From the NCBI GenBank assembly GCA_002410505.1, contig DHSO01000018.1:1-39813 (forward strand): a stretch of 39,813 nt of DNA, read 5' to 3'. Shown in pieces: positions 18,065 to 26,781 of the stretch. A program made the translations under genes and the position numbers. Positions within the stretch are counted from its first letter, which is position 1; the number at the start of each line of letters is the position of its first letter. The stretch is from Cloacimonetes bacterium UBA5284. Its GTDB lineage: Bacteria; Cloacimonadota; Cloacimonadia; Cloacimonadales; Cloacimonadaceae. The notes beneath the pieces are model-generated. The model ran no database searches. It was not told the DNA's origin and saw only the letters and a program-made list of their open reading frames with translations.

Positions 18065-18942
18065 AGTCCACTCTTACGTTTGATCATATATTTCAGCAGC
18101 ATATTGCCGATGTCTTCATGGCAAGATACCGGATTATACTCCACCTCGAGCTGGTGGCATGCTTCTTTCAGATTGCGGTAAAAATCACTGTAAAGCCCTT
18201 GATATTGTGCGCGTATTTGCCAGGGGTTTACACTGATCTTTTCTCCACTTTCGCTGTCTACAAACTCCGTCTCTCGCTTATAATTGAGCTGCTGTTCCTG
18301 AGGATCATAGATATGGAAAACTATCAGCTCATGCTTATGATTGCGAAAGTGCTTGAAGGTTTGCAGGATACGCTCGGGATCGTCCAGAAGATCCGAAATC
18401 AATACGATCAAACCGCGTTTCTTGATGCTTTCGGCTATCTGATGCAACGCTTTCAAGATGTCCGTGCCCTCCCCCGCTTCCAATTTCACCAATTGCGCGA
18501 AGATCTGAGCGCTATAAGTCTTGATCGCTCTCGGGGGCAATACCGAACTTATCTTGTCGTGGAAAGTATAGAGACCCGCCGCATCCTTCTGAGCTATCAT
18601 CAACCAAGCCAGCGCTGCGGCAAGTTTTTTGGCAAAGTCCATTTTGTTTTCCTGACCCGATCCGTAATACATGGATTTACTGTGGTCCAGCAAAATGTGA
18701 CATTTCAGGTTCGTCTCTTCTTCGTAGCGCTTCACATAATAGCGTCCTGTCCGCGCCACTATCTTCCAATCAACGTTCTTCAGTGATTCTCCGGGATTGT
18801 ATTGGCGATGATCGGCAAATTCCACACTGAAGCCATGGTAAGGAGATTTGTGCAGACCGATTAAAAAGCCTTCAACTATCTGTCGGGCACTTAATTGCAT
18901 TCTGCTCAACTGAGCAAGCTGCTTATCATCGAGGAGGGGCAT
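18061..18942 (-). CDS. DUF58 / von Willebrand A-like protein
   Basis: A 293-residue cytoplasmic protein. The DUF58 signature is HRQYNPGESLKNVDWKIVART followed by YVKRYEEETN (split here), then a vWA domain with the MIDAS-type DHSKSM and a second metal-site region GEGTDIL. DUF58 proteins usually pair with a MoxR AAA+ ATPase as chaperone-like modules that insert metal cofactors or act in envelope stress; no MoxR gene lies in this window. The next gene overlaps by 4 bases. It is a soluble, short form without the N-terminal membrane spans some family members carry. Confidence 0.9.
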   Translation of the reverse strand: MPLLDDKQLAQLSRMQLSARQIVEGFLIGLHKSPYHGFSVEFADHRQYNPGESLKNVDWKIVARTGRYYVKRYEEETNLKCHILLDHSKSMYYGSGQENKMDFAKKLAAALAWLMIAQKDAAGLYTFHDKISSVLPPRAIKTYSAQIFAQLVKLEAGEGTDILKALHQIAESIKKRGLIVLISDLLDDPERILQTFKHFRNHKHELIVFHIYDPQEQQLNYKRETEFVDSESGEKISVNPWQIRAQYQGLYSDFYRNLKEACHQLEVEYNPVSCHEDIGNMLLKYMIKRKSGL

Positions 18943-19134
18943 TTATCGCTTTCTGGGCTGCCACAGAAGGGCCACGGGTAAAATCACCACGTAGGCTATC
19001 AGAAGAAGTACCGGAGAGATACTGATCTCGTTGAAAGACATTATCACGTATGCCAGCACCAAAACAATGGCGGCAAGCACGAGAAGAAGCATGTTAATTT
19101 TTCCCAGCCGCAATCTTTCCTTTTCTTTATCCAT
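18943..19134 (-). CDS. Small DUF3098-like two-span membrane protein
   Basis: A 63-residue protein with a charged N-terminus (MDKEKERLRLGK), two hydrophobic spans (about 14-33 and 40-58) and a basic tail WQPRKR. The layout (NML..I.VL.YVIMS...SPVLLLIAYVVI) matches DUF3098, known mainly from Bacteroidetes. It directly abuts the DUF58 gene (no gap), so the two probably share a transcript. Function unknown. Confidence 0.7.
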   Translation of the reverse strand: MDKEKERLRLGKINMLLLVLAAIVLVLAYVIMSFNEISISPVLLLIAYVVILPVALLWQPRKR

Positions 19135-19183
19135 TACAATAACTCCTTTTTAACTAAATTATTTAGAATTATTCACGTCATTT

Positions 19184-19957
19184 CTATGTATTTGAGGAGA
19201 GGTAGCAAGAGCGCATTTGCGTATAAACGCTATTTGATAGTGTCTGACGCGTTTTCTCCTCAGGATGATATGTTATATCCAAAAAACGAATCTCCGCGCA
19301 GATAGAGTGCCCTATCAGCTTCATAAAATGAGAGGCAAAGGTCATATCTCCATACCAGGCTATGTTGTCTCTGCTGCTATCGGTAATGATTTGTCCATCC
19401 AAATGCGTATATTTGATGCATACAGGCAGAATGGGACAATTTTCATTTAACGCAATTTGAAACAGCGATCTGCGAAATTCGCGGATATCCCTGCCGTCGG
19501 TCGAAGTACCTTCGGGAAATAACACTACTTTGAAGCCACTGGCGATGGTATCGCTGAATTTTCTAATTTCTTCTTTCAGGCTCATGGGATTTTTCCGGTC
19601 GGTATACAGGCTTCCGCCCATACGGGTGATAGCGCCCAAAAAGGGATTGTTACCCATCTCTACGGAGGTGATGAAGACAAGCTCTTCAAGTGCTGCCAGC
19701 ACGATGATATCGGTGTAAGAAGAGTGATTTGCCACCATGAGATAGCCTTTGTCTTTCAGGGCTTGTAAGCGTTCGATACCAAAGAGTTTCAGCTCTATGT
19801 TCAAAGCTTTTTGGAATCTTTTCGCGCTCCGGCTCACATTACGTGCCATTATATGCCGGCGGCGAATCGGATCCCGGTACAATATACTGATGCTCCAGGC
19901 TCGGACAAAGTATTCGGCTACCAGAAATAGATGACGGAGCAGATAGAGTATTTTCAC
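19184..19957 (-). CDS. PlsC/OlsA-like lysophospholipid acyltransferase
   Basis: A 257-residue membrane-associated acyltransferase. The catalytic NHSSYTD (His78-Asp83) is the HX4D motif; GGSLYTDRKNP gives block II, FPEGTSTDG block III and LPVCIKY block IV. PlsC enzymes add the second acyl chain to 1-acylglycerol-3-phosphate; the OlsA/GlsA branch adds the ester-linked acyl chain to lyso-aminolipids. Adjacency (8 bases) to an OlsB/GlsB-like N-acyltransferase favours the second role, but that is inference from context. Confidence 0.88.
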   Translation of the reverse strand: MKILYLLRHLFLVAEYFVRAWSISILYRDPIRRRHIMARNVSRSAKRFQKALNIELKLFGIERLQALKDKGYLMVANHSSYTDIIVLAALEELVFITSVEMGNNPFLGAITRMGGSLYTDRKNPMSLKEEIRKFSDTIASGFKVVLFPEGTSTDGRDIREFRRSLFQIALNENCPILPVCIKYTHLDGQIITDSSRDNIAWYGDMTFASHFMKLIGHSICAEIRFLDITYHPEEKTRQTLSNSVYTQMRSCYLSSNT

Positions 19958-19965
19958 GGTGTTAT

Positions 19966-20811
19966 TTAGCTGTCACGCGGTTTGCGGATGAATTGGTTTT
20001 GCATATCGCTAACGTTCAATAAGGTGAGAAAATCGATGCATTTGAAGCTTTTATCCAGGGCAGGAGAGCCACATACCTTTGCCCCTACTTTTAGGTATGA
20101 ATTCAGCAGCGATGGTATCTTGTCTTTCATGGTCATATCCATTACGCAATTAGCGGTAGCATCAATCTGTTTGAAGCCGCCTTTCATGCCGTTTATCTTG
20201 AATCTTCCTCTGGGCCGCACCTTATGTTCATGGCTCAAATGTCCGTTTTGCAGGAGATATTGGTAAATGCGGGCAATCTCGACGCGATCGGTGGTTTTGA
20301 TGCTGGAGCAGCCGAAAAGGTAGTTTGTACCGCTGGCTTCCACATAGGCTTTGATCCCTTCCCAGAGCAGAGCTATGGTAATCCCATTGCGGTGATCCGG
20401 ATGTACGCAGGCGCGACCCAGCTCCAATTTGATGCCCGGCAGGCGTTTGATCTGTTTCATGTGAAATTCGGTGGCAGTATACCACTTTTTGGTGTGCAGC
20501 GAGGATTGCAGACGATAGGTACCTATCAGGGTATTGCTGCGTTTATCGATGATGATGAGGTGATCACACAGTTTATCAAAACGGTCCTTATCCACACCAC
20601 TCTTTTTATTCTTCTTGAGCAGCTCATTCAAAAAGACATCATGTCTCAATTTCAAAGCGCTATACAATTCTTCCCTGGAATCTGCAGTTTTTACAATGAA
20701 GTTTTTCTTTTCAATTATGATCGGAATGTGGGCGTGAAAGTCCTTCATCCGTTTTTTCATTAGGATGCTCAATAGGTCTCTGGCATTGATTATGGGTTGA
20801 ATTGCCTTCAT
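19966..20811 (-). CDS. OlsB/GlsB-like GNAT N-acyltransferase
   Basis: A 281-residue protein of the GNAT-type N-acyltransferase family (Acetyltransf_5) that includes OlsB (ornithine lipid) and GlsB (glycine lipid). Family features seen are LRHDVFLNELL (55-65), DHLIIIDK with the IGTYRLQ strand (83-102), LELGRACVHPDHR (129-141) and ALLWEGI. These enzymes transfer a 3-hydroxyacyl group from acyl-ACP to an amino acid. The downstream PlsC-like gene would then complete an aminolipid. The amino acid cannot be read from the sequence. It heads the six-gene run ending with the fumarase genes. Confidence 0.82.
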   Translation of the reverse strand: MKAIQPIINARDLLSILMKKRMKDFHAHIPIIIEKKNFIVKTADSREELYSALKLRHDVFLNELLKKNKKSGVDKDRFDKLCDHLIIIDKRSNTLIGTYRLQSSLHTKKWYTATEFHMKQIKRLPGIKLELGRACVHPDHRNGITIALLWEGIKAYVEASGTNYLFGCSSIKTTDRVEIARIYQYLLQNGHLSHEHKVRPRGRFKINGMKGGFKQIDATANCVMDMTMKDKIPSLLNSYLKVGAKVCGSPALDKSFKCIDFLTLLNVSDMQNQFIRKPRDS

Positions 20812-21613
20812 CTAAAACATATACCTCGATCAAGAAATTTTCATTTTTTTCATTAAGTCTATAGCCTCCAAAATCTGTCAAGTGCTAATTGCAATCTGCA
20901 TTCCCCTGTTTTAGTTATAAAGAGTCACCCAAATTTACAAATGGCGATCAATGGACAAATAGGGATAAGTGCTTATATGGTGAAGAGTTAGATAAGACTA
21001 TCTTTGCTAATTTGCTTGTCCGGTTTTGGACCTTTTTGCGCGTGTTTGGATCACCGATAATTGCAAATTGAGCCGATTTCGGACTATTTATGGACTTTGG
21101 GGCTTCGCTCCAAAATGCCCGTTTTTGTAATAAGCTGCAAAGAAGTGACAAAACTCCAAATCGAAGGAAGTATGGAGTTAAGTTATTCATCTATAGAGAT
21201 ATATGCTTTATCGTAAAATTCATTGTATCCGTTCAATAGCTATTCATTTAAACCCTGACACGCATAAACTCACAGCATCCTACTCCGTCAATTGTACATT
21301 GAAAATCAGTGTAAATCTGTTCAATCTGTTAAATCTGCGTTCTATTTGCTTAATGCTCGCTTACCCTAAAGATTAAGCTGTGCCGATCGTGATCTAAAGC
21401 CGTTATCAAGCCATGCTCATGCGATGATAACGCGATGATATCTTGTTCGGCAAGGCTTGAAGTATAGGGGGAATAGCCTGCGGCAGACCAAATAAAGTGC
21501 TGCAGTTGGCGGCTTATTAGTTCTTAGTTCGTAGCTATGCTGCGCGTCGGTGGATGCTCAGGCTTCGCCTTTGTGTTTAATGGGCTTCGCGTTATGCGTT
21601 ATGGGTAGCGGTG
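20812..21613. other. Long intergenic stretch (about 800 bases) without a convincing gene
   Basis: This stretch separates the acyltransferase operon from the HtrA operon. Open frames up to 80 codons exist but none has a ribosome site or recognisable protein pattern. The left part (20812-20880) is AT-rich and presumably contains the promoter of the acyltransferase run. The middle holds a weak GTCC/GGAC hairpin followed by CTTTTT near 21020-21040. A stuttering repeat lies at 21304-21342. The rest looks degenerate. Confidence 0.45.
21304..21342 (+). repeat. Stuttering AATCTGTT intergenic repeat
   Basis: The core unit AATCTGTT or AATCTGCG occurs three times with periods of 9-10 bases (GTAAATCTGTTC, AATCTGTTA, AATCTGCGTTC), preceded by a related AATCAGT. 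It lies in the gene-free stretch before the HtrA operon end. Similar AATCTG-rich stutters occur in intergenic DNA of several FCB-type genomes as far as I recall, but no function is known. Confidence 0.45.
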
Positions 21614-22456
21614 CTACATTGCGGCGATTTGTTCTTTTACGGCATTGATGGGCACGGCAAAGCCCAAGCCTATATTGCCGCCGGATTCGGATATGATAAG
21701 CGTATTTATTCCGATCACTTCGCCGTGAATATTCACCAGCGGACCACCGCTATTACCCTGATTGATTGCGGTATCGGTCTGAATCAGGTTATAGTGCCGC
21801 GAAGAGCCAAAATCCAGATTTCTGCCCAGCGCGGAGATCACGCCCACACTCACTGTAGGTTTGGCGTCGTTCATCACATAACCATAGGGATTTCCCAGGG
21901 CGATAGACCATTCTCCCACCATGATATCTTCAGAATCTCCCAAGCGGGCAAAAGGCAGGTTATTGCCTTTGATGCGCAGTTTTGCCACATCCAGCTCGGC
22001 ATCCAGGCCGATCAGTTCCGCGTCAAATTCGCGATTGTCGGTAAGCACCACTTTAATTTCGGTGGCACCTTGCACCACATGGGCGTTTGTGATGATAAAA
22101 CCTTGAGGATCATAGATAATACCGCTGCCCAGAGATTGCACTTGGCGTTGCATGGGTCCAAAGAAATCGAAGAAATCGAAGAAGCCGAAGCCAAAGGCCG
22201 GAGAACCCATTCTGCCGCGCACGATCTGTGTTTTGATCACGTTCACGCTCACTACTGCCGGTTCCACTTCCGCCACGGCGCGGGTAATGGCGTTTTGACG
22301 ACTGGTCCCGGTGCTGTCGCAAGGTACATCCGGCGCACTAAAGAGACCGTGTCCGCTGCTTTGATATCGCTGAAACTGATTGATCAGCACCAGCGTAATT
22401 CCGGCATTGAGGATGAGGATTATGATGGCAAGCAGTACTACGTGATGGCTTTTCAT
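21614..22456 (-). CDS. HtrA/Deg-type serine protease lacking a PDZ domain
   Basis: A 280-residue periplasmic or inner-membrane-anchored protease. Residues 7-27 form an uncleaved-looking anchor. The trypsin-like domain carries the triad His126 (TNAHVV), Asp156 (ELDVAKL) and Ser236 (NQGNSGGPL), with an aromatic Gly/Phe loop at 88-100. It ends at residue 280 right after the protease domain (VPINAVKEQIAAM), whereas Deg proteins normally continue with one or two PDZ domains (about 350-480 residues). The ATG at 22456 is chosen because it makes an ATGA overlap with the DUF116 gene; the longer frame to 22561 lies inside that gene. Role: degradation or sensing of misfolded envelope proteins. Confidence 0.9.
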   Translation of the reverse strand: MKSHHVVLLAIIILILNAGITLVLINQFQRYQSSGHGLFSAPDVPCDSTGTSRQNAITRAVAEVEPAVVSVNVIKTQIVRGRMGSPAFGFGFFDFFDFFGPMQRQVQSLGSGIIYDPQGFIITNAHVVQGATEIKVVLTDNREFDAELIGLDAELDVAKLRIKGNNLPFARLGDSEDIMVGEWSIALGNPYGYVMNDAKPTVSVGVISALGRNLDFGSSRHYNLIQTDTAINQGNSGGPLVNIHGEVIGINTLIISESGGNIGLGFAVPINAVKEQIAAM

Positions 22457-23202
22457 TGAAACTTCCTGATGGCAAATTCGATGGTTTTGAGGTTTACTGT
22501 GGTCTCGAAACAGGGGCCATTGGGACGCTCGTTCAGCACTCCGTATGTGGAAAAACGCCATGCGTCGCGAATTCCTTCGTTGAGATCTCTATGGCATGCT
22601 ACGGCCACAATCACATCCGGGACAAGGTCTTTGATGATCTTTCGGGCCAGCGATCCCCCGGTGGCCACCGCAGCTTTCACATTGTATTTTGCTGCCATTT
22701 TTTTGATGGCGGCGATATCGCATTTCCCGCAGGACTCGCAATCATTGATATCGGCAGTTATGCGAATCTTGCACTCGGAATTTTGCAGGCAATGGGGTAG
22801 CAGCAGCAGGATGTTTTTGTGGCTCACATCTCTGGCTTGAGACAGCACCACTTCGTTGTTGAAATTCACAAAACTCTCTTGCAGCTTCTGTTTCTTTTGC
22901 ATGGTAATACTGGCCATAAACAGAGCCAGATAATAATATACGTGCACCAGCATCCATTTGGAATACAATGCCAGCCGACGCGGTTTGATGGGATTGTGTG
23001 TGCTGATCAGATTCAGTATCCAGGAAGCCACCAAAAGCACCAAGAGAATGAAGATAACTGTGTATATAACGGTTTCCCAAGCTGATAGTCCCAGCCTGAA
23101 ATAGCTGCCCAGAGCTACGCTGAAAAATACCAATGCGATGATAAATAAAGATGAACTGACCATCAGCGGAAATTTGATTACAGACAGATAGTATTGTTTC
23201 AT
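22453..23202 (-). CDS. DUF116 membrane protein with Cys-rich cytosolic domain
   Basis: A 249-residue protein: membrane spans at about 12-34, 44-66 and 83-100, then a soluble DUF116 domain with seven cysteines. These are HCLQNSEC (Cys138, 144), CESCGKC (155, 158, 161), ACHRDL (203) and GPCFETTV (231). The spacing suggests a metal or Fe-S site; this is inference, no function is established for DUF116. The ATG at 23202 makes TAATG with the fmt stop and has a GGAGAAAGGAT site; the longer frame to 23253 lies in fmt. It overlaps htrA by 4 bases. Confidence 0.85.
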   Translation of the reverse strand: MKQYYLSVIKFPLMVSSSLFIIALVFFSVALGSYFRLGLSAWETVIYTVIFILLVLLVASWILNLISTHNPIKPRRLALYSKWMLVHVYYYLALFMASITMQKKQKLQESFVNFNNEVVLSQARDVSHKNILLLLPHCLQNSECKIRITADINDCESCGKCDIAAIKKMAAKYNVKAAVATGGSLARKIIKDLVPDVIVAVACHRDLNEGIRDAWRFSTYGVLNERPNGPCFETTVNLKTIEFAIRKFQ

Positions 23203-24131
23203 TATTCTATCCTTTCTCCAATATTCAGACGCGCGCCCAGATGATAGGCCCAAGCATCCATCTGCTTTTTGCCCGCCGCCTGAACTCGCAATATCAAGAG
23301 TTCTTTATCGGCGGTGGAGAGGCAAAATCCTTTATTGTGAACAATGCTGGTAATCTGACCGGGAGCGGCCTTTGAGTTTTTTTCGCCTTGCTCCGCCTGC
23401 AAAATCTTCAGCATCTTGCCTTTGAACGATACCCGTGCCCCCGGTTCCGGAGCGTATGCCCTGATCCGGCGTTGAATTTGCTCTGCCGGCAGGGAAAAAT
23501 CCAGATGCAGGTCTTCCTTGTTTAACATCCGGCTGTATGTGGCTCTGCCATCATCTTGTTTTACAGCAGGATAGCTCTGAGGCTGCTGCAGATATTTAAT
23601 TAACATCTCTGAAGCCAGCAAAGCCAAACGCTGTTCCAAAGCTCCGTAATCTTCATTGGGAAGGATCTCCAGCTTTTCTTGCATCAACAGCGGCCCGGCA
23701 TCCATCTTTGCCGCCAGACGAAAAATGCTGTTTCCCGTAAGCGTTTCTCCTGCTAAAATGGCGGCTCGAACAGGTGAAGGGCCGCGATATTCAGGTAAAA
23801 GCGAGGGATGCAGATTGATAGCGCCATAGGGAAAAAGATTGCGCAGGGTTCTGCCCAAAAATGCTCCGTATGACGCGGTTATCAGGATATCCGCCGCTTC
23901 TTCCCGCAGACGCTCGATATTGTGCTGATCGTTGATATTATCCGGGCAAAAAAGAGGGATACCCAGCATTTGTGCGGCTTGTGCCAGCGGGGTATCCTCC
24001 ATTACTTGTCTGCGCCCTTTGGGTTTTGCCGGTTGACTGATGGCCAAAAGAATCTTATGCTCCCTGTGGGAGGCGATTTCTTCCAACGCCGGAATGGCAA
24101 AATCGGAACTGCCGGCAAAGATGATCTTCAT
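23202..24131 (-). CDS. fmt: Methionyl-tRNA formyltransferase
   Basis: A 309-residue enzyme that formylates Met-tRNAfMet with 10-formyl-THF, enabling bacterial initiation. The N-terminal domain starts FAGSSDFAIPAL; catalytic Asn106, His108 and Asp144 lie in INLHPSLLPEYRG and the KMDAGPLL stretch. The C-terminal OB-like tRNA-binding domain starts about residue 205. It overlaps def by 4 bases, the near-universal def-fmt pairing. Confidence 0.96.
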   Translation of the reverse strand: MKIIFAGSSDFAIPALEEIASHREHKILLAISQPAKPKGRRQVMEDTPLAQAAQMLGIPLFCPDNINDQHNIERLREEAADILITASYGAFLGRTLRNLFPYGAINLHPSLLPEYRGPSPVRAAILAGETLTGNSIFRLAAKMDAGPLLMQEKLEILPNEDYGALEQRLALLASEMLIKYLQQPQSYPAVKQDDGRATYSRMLNKEDLHLDFSLPAEQIQRRIRAYAPEPGARVSFKGKMLKILQAEQGEKNSKAAPGQITSIVHNKGFCLSTADKELLILRVQAAGKKQMDAWAYHLGARLNIGERIE

Positions 24132-24679
24132 TCGTCTTCATACACGCGGATATTCACTCCATCCCTGGCTGTAGCTTCCATATTGCGAAGCTTTAGCTTC
24201 AATTTCAGCTTTGCCAGAGTGGAGACTCTATCCGTGAAAACAATGCCGTTGAGGTGGTCATATTCGTGCTGTATCACCACGGCTTCAAATTCTTCAGCTT
24301 CTGCTTCCACACGCTCGCCGGCGGGTGTGCTGTAGCTATATTTGATCTTTAGGGCCCGGGGCACATTGGCATAGATATCCGGTAGGCTGATGCATCCTTC
24401 TTCATGAATCTGTTCGCCTTCCATGTGATGGATCACCGGATTTATCAACACTTTGGGATCTCGTTTTGCACCTTCTCTACCCCACCAGGGATCGATTACA
24501 AAGATGCGCAGATCCACGCCTACCTGGTTTGAAGCCAAGCCCACGCCATCCCGCTCGTACATGGTGTGAATGAGATCCGGCAGATAACTTTTCAAAAAAG
24601 GATCTTTCGGGTCCGCTTCTTTCAGTTTCTTTCGCAGGATATCGTCTCCCAATATCCTGATTGGCAGTATCTTTGGCAT
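24128..24679 (-). CDS. def: Peptide deformylase
   Basis: A 183-residue metalloenzyme that removes the N-formyl group from nascent proteins. All three motifs are present: GVGLASNQ (45-52), EEGCISLP with metal ligand Cys96, and HEYDHLNG with His138 and His142. The C-terminal helix is rich in Lys/Leu (LAKLKLKLKL). It precedes fmt with a 4-base overlap and follows yajC by 3 bases. Confidence 0.97.
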   Translation of the reverse strand: MPKILPIRILGDDILRKKLKEADPKDPFLKSYLPDLIHTMYERDGVGLASNQVGVDLRIFVIDPWWGREGAKRDPKVLINPVIHHMEGEQIHEEGCISLPDIYANVPRALKIKYSYSTPAGERVEAEAEEFEAVVIQHEYDHLNGIVFTDRVSTLAKLKLKLKLRNMEATARDGVNIRVYEDE

Positions 24680-24682
24680 TGT

Positions 24683-25021
24683 TTATTTACTTTCGTTCAC
24701 GCTGGTATTGATATTTAGAATCTGGACGATGGCAGAGCGTTGAAAATCCACGCGAACCTTGTTTGTATCGTCTATCTCCACCACCACAATGTTTTTATCC
24801 GGTTTTATACTCACCACACGACCGTAAATACCGCTGGAGGTGAGCACTTTGTCGTTTACCTGAAGGCTGTCCAACATCTTTTGCATCTCTTTCTGACGCT
24901 TTTGCTGGGGACGGATCATCAGGAAATACATGATTCCAAAAAGAGCGGCAAAGAAGATCAGTGAACTCGCCATCGATCCGCCTTGTGCTCCGGCTTGTGC
25001 TTGAAGTAAGATGTATTGCAT
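24683..25021 (-). CDS. yajC: Preprotein translocase accessory subunit YajC
   Basis: A 112-residue single-span protein. A hydrophobic segment (about 19-37) ends in the YFLMIRPQQKRQKE signature; the cytosolic part carries the LQVNDKVLTSSGIYGRVVSI beta domain. YajC associates with SecDF at the Sec channel. The start has an AGGAGAAAAAT ribosome site. No secD or secF follows it in this window, so it sits outside its usual secDF neighbourhood. Confidence 0.95.
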   Translation of the reverse strand: MQYILLQAQAGAQGGSMASSLIFFAALFGIMYFLMIRPQQKRQKEMQKMLDSLQVNDKVLTSSGIYGRVVSIKPDKNIVVVEIDDTNKVRVDFQRSAIVQILNINTSVNESK

Positions 25022-25030
25022 ATTTTTCTC

Positions 25031-25516
25031 CTATATTCCAAAAAAAACTGGATAGATTCTGATTAGTATTTGAATTATGATATTGGCATAAAGCCCTGCC
25101 AAAAGATCGTCGACAATAACGCCCCAACCCCGTTTAAGCCTTTGTGAACGGTAGATCGGGAAAGGTTTGGCGATATCGAATACTCTAAACAGTACAAACG
25201 CATAGATTCCGATAAGCCAGCTATGCGGTAAAAACAGCGTAGCGACAAAATAGCCCCAAAACTCATCCAGCACGATGCTGCCGGCATCTTCTCCCAATAC
25301 CGTTTCAGCTTTGTGACACAGCTTTACGCTCAGCAGCGCCGGCAGCAATATCACAAAGGGAAAGATATATAGTCCGGCACCGGCATAGCAAGAGCCGGGC
25401 AAGAGCAGATATATTCCAAATGCTGCCAGACTGCCGAAAGTGCCGGGAGCAAAGGGGATAAATCCGATACCGAACAGGCTGGCCAGTACCGTGTTAAAAT
25501 TCAATTGCCGCTTCAT
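25031..25516 (-). CDS. pgpA: Phosphatidylglycerophosphatase A
   Basis: A 161-residue inner-membrane phosphatase that removes phosphate from phosphatidylglycerophosphate to give phosphatidylglycerol. Family motifs are FAPGTFGSLAAFG (22-34), VLDEFWGYFVA, LFRVFDIAKPFPI and GWGVIVDDLLAGLYAN. The start ATG overlaps the SurA-like stop as ATGA, so translation is coupled to the foldase gene. Confidence 0.93.
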   Translation of the reverse strand: MKRQLNFNTVLASLFGIGFIPFAPGTFGSLAAFGIYLLLPGSCYAGAGLYIFPFVILLPALLSVKLCHKAETVLGEDAGSIVLDEFWGYFVATLFLPHSWLIGIYAFVLFRVFDIAKPFPIYRSQRLKRGWGVIVDDLLAGLYANIIIQILIRIYPVFFGI

Positions 25517-26769
25517 AAGCTTATTTCAATAAAAGAATCCTGTTTAGCTTCTTCGATCCAGGCGTCATAGGCTTCCAGAGTTTTGCTCTGAGTCAAAAAG
25601 CCTTTCAATTGCTCTTTTACTTCTTCAAAAGAATAGACTCTAGATGCTATTTCTTTATCCCGCAAGAAGATGTAGATGAGTCCTTCATTTTTCAGCACTT
25701 CGGTGGGAATGCCCACGGGACTGCTCATGATCGGTGCCGCAAACAGCTCGGGAAATTCTGCTTCACTAAATTCTCCGATCAAACCTCCATCTTTGGCAGA
25801 AGCCGGATCGGTGGAGTATTCTGCCGCCAGATCGGCAAAGCTTTCACCGGACAGAATGCGCTCTCTGATACTTTGCATCAGAGCCATTTCCCGCTCTTCA
25901 TCTGCTTCGCCCGCTTCCACGGTTTTCAGGATGTGACTGGCTCGCACTTCTTCTCCCCGGATGTCTGTTACTTTGATGATGTGATATCCAAATTGACTCT
26001 CCACCACCGGGCTGATCTCACCGATACCCAGGGCAAAGGCCGCATCTTCAAAGGGTTTCACCATCATTCCACGTTTAAAATAGCCCAGATCTCCCCCTTG
26101 CTGTGAACTGGGACAATCGCTTTGAGACGAAGCCAATTCGGCAAAATCTTCCCCCGCAGCCAAGCGTGCCTGAATGGCATCAATCGTTTCCCGGGCAGCT
26201 ATGCCGGTCTCTTCCGAAGCTTTCACTTCACGCAGAATCATGCGCAATTCCCAAGTTACCGGCTTTACCGCCATGCTATCCTTGGTAGCTTCGTAATAAC
26301 TTAGCATTTCGGCATCGGATATCGTCACTTCCTTTGAGATGTATTGATCCATCAACTGTTCAGACAGCACGTTTTCGGTGATCTGTTCGGCAAAAAAATG
26401 CTCCAGATCGCGCTGGGTAAATTTCATCTTCGCCAGATCATTCTGAAAATCGGCTTCACTGGGATATTGTGCCCGGATTTGCTGTACATAGCGTTCCGCG
26501 TGTTTTTTGATGGCGTCTTCATCCACTTTGATGTCCATCTCACGTGCTTTTTGCACCATAAGCTTTTGATCCACCATATGTTGCAATACTTCAGAGGCTT
26601 CCAGAAGATCTTCGCTGATATTCGCAGTGCGCATCTGCGCGATTTGACGCTCCAATTCGGAGAGTAATATAATTTCCGAGCCAACCCGCGCCACAATCTT
26701 GTCCACCAATTCCGCACTGACATTTAGCACGAGGCATAGCAGCAAGGCTATCCAAATGATTTTCTTCAT
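25513..26769 (-). CDS. SurA-like periplasmic chaperone / peptidyl-prolyl isomerase
   Basis: A 418-residue periplasmic foldase. A signal peptide (1-19) is followed by a SurA N-terminal helical domain (about 20-170, with HMVDQKLMVQKA) and two parvulin domains: 175-275 with GGDLGYFKRGMMVKPFEDA, and 278-380 with RASHILKT and DGGLIGEFSEAEFPE. A short C-terminal helix re-enters the chaperone module. SurA escorts outer-membrane beta-barrel proteins to BAM. The ATG has AAGGACGATAA upstream. It lies 12 bases after the PpiC-like lipoprotein gene and overlaps pgpA. Confidence 0.9.
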   Translation of the reverse strand: MKKIIWIALLLCLVLNVSAELVDKIVARVGSEIILLSELERQIAQMRTANISEDLLEASEVLQHMVDQKLMVQKAREMDIKVDEDAIKKHAERYVQQIRAQYPSEADFQNDLAKMKFTQRDLEHFFAEQITENVLSEQLMDQYISKEVTISDAEMLSYYEATKDSMAVKPVTWELRMILREVKASEETGIAARETIDAIQARLAAGEDFAELASSQSDCPSSQQGGDLGYFKRGMMVKPFEDAAFALGIGEISPVVESQFGYHIIKVTDIRGEEVRASHILKTVEAGEADEEREMALMQSIRERILSGESFADLAAEYSTDPASAKDGGLIGEFSEAEFPELFAAPIMSSPVGIPTEVLKNEGLIYIFLRDKEIASRVYSFEEVKEQLKGFLTQSKTLEAYDAWIEEAKQDSFIEISL

Positions 26770-26781
26770 TTATCGTCCTTT

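Noticed and set aside
20948..21190. An 80-codon minus-strand frame in the gene-poor region
   Set aside because: No ribosome site, no neighbours in the same unit and no recognisable pattern; kept only as part of the intergenic note.
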